Assembly (NCBI GenBank): GCA_937923485.1
Contig: CALDUE010000079.1
Location: forward strand, 1-42,559
Direction of reading: 5' to 3'
Origin: an uncultured Saprospiraceae bacterium
GTDB lineage: Bacteria; Bacteroidota; Bacteroidia; Chitinophagales; Saprospiraceae
Length of the DNA: 42,559 nt
Shown here piece after piece: positions 42,372 to 42,559 of the stretch. The translations under genes and the position numbers were made by a program. The notes under the pieces were generated by a model. The model had not been told where the DNA came from and ran no database searches. It was given only the letters and a program-made list of their open reading frames with translations. The first letter of the stretch is position 1, and every line of letters starts with the position of its first letter.

Positions 42372-42559
42372 AGTTCGACGAGCACACCGCCCGCGCTTTT
42401 AGGGTGAACGAAACAGACAAGTTTGTTGTCTGCACCTACGGTTGGGTTTTCACTGAGCAGTCGAAATCCTTCTTTGCGCAGTCGCTCCATTTCTACGTGA
42501 ATGTCTTTGACTTCGAAGGCTACGTGGTGTATGCCTTCGCCGCGTTTTTCGATGTGCTT
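42353..42559 (-). CDS. mce: Methylmalonyl-CoA epimerase, C-terminal part
   Basis: The minus strand is open from the window edge to a TAG at 42353-42355, giving 68 residues. KHIEKRGEGIHHVAFEV, then FVHPKSAGGVLVELCQ, match the C-terminal half of methylmalonyl-CoA epimerase of the VOC/glyoxalase fold. The His in IHHVAF and the Glu in VLVELC are metal ligands. The enzyme converts the R and S epimers of methylmalonyl-CoA in propionate metabolism. The 5' part lies outside the window. The end overlaps the tauE start by 19 bases. Confidence 0.92.
   Translation of the reverse strand, partial: KHIEKRGEGIHHVAFEVKDIHVEMERLRKEGFRLLSENPTVGADNKLVCFVHPKSAGGVLVELCQSQS

Overview
The window looks like chromosomal DNA from a member of the Bacteroidota, probably a Flavobacteriales-type organism with roughly balanced base composition. 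The evidence is a PorW/SprE-type lipoprotein of the type IX secretion system, a full MoxR-DUF58-BatA-BatB-BatC-BatD operon, a split two-subunit transketolase, Bacteroidota-type promoters (TTG, 19 bases, TAnnTTTG), many lipoproteins with an SxxC or GC lipobox, and a DUF6427-like membrane protein. Identifications come from reading the sequence and from recall of protein families; no database was searched.

Layout. 1-5541 is a leftward run: porW, a HEAT-repeat/cyclophilin lipoprotein, then gcvT (cut by the window edge). 5901-7611 runs rightward with an M23 peptidase, a HAD-type phosphatase and a DUF3817 membrane protein. A leftward YfcH-type epimerase follows. 8832-12852 is a peptide-type ABC importer (binding protein and two permeases, no ATPase), then a small lipoprotein and HU. 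13976-15841 is the split transketolase; 16448-17590 is a Cys/Met-metabolism PLP enzyme. 17715-19970 looks accessory: an AT-rich unknown lipoprotein and an AAA/DUF4143 ATPase preceded by three phased 22-base repeats. 20139-25222 runs leftward: a DUF6427-like protein, purQ, a free DsbD alpha-like domain and a DsbD with two more such domains. A probable non-coding RNA lies at about 25365-25558. 25761-27331 holds a polyprenyl synthase and a nitroreductase; a leftward flavoprotein disulfide reductase follows. 29140-32137 is an Ig-like lipoprotein, lptB and two small lipoproteins. 32431-41612 is the Bat operon, with two extra members: an unrecognised secreted protein and a short free BatD-like domain. 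Leftward tauE/safE and mce (cut) close the window.

Much of the window concerns the cell envelope: secretion (porW), peptidoglycan (M23), LPS export (lptB), periplasmic redox (dsbD) and the membrane vWA complex (Bat).

The most striking signal is not a gene. The 14-base word GCTTNCGCCAAAAC, consensus AGCTTTCGCCAAAACC, occurs 12 times on both strands. All copies lie inside genes and they fall in different reading frames, so the conservation is at the DNA level. Several intergenic gaps (7.6, 13.6, 15.8-16.4, 27.3-27.6 and 32.3 kb) also carry reiterated short words wrapped around strong hairpins.
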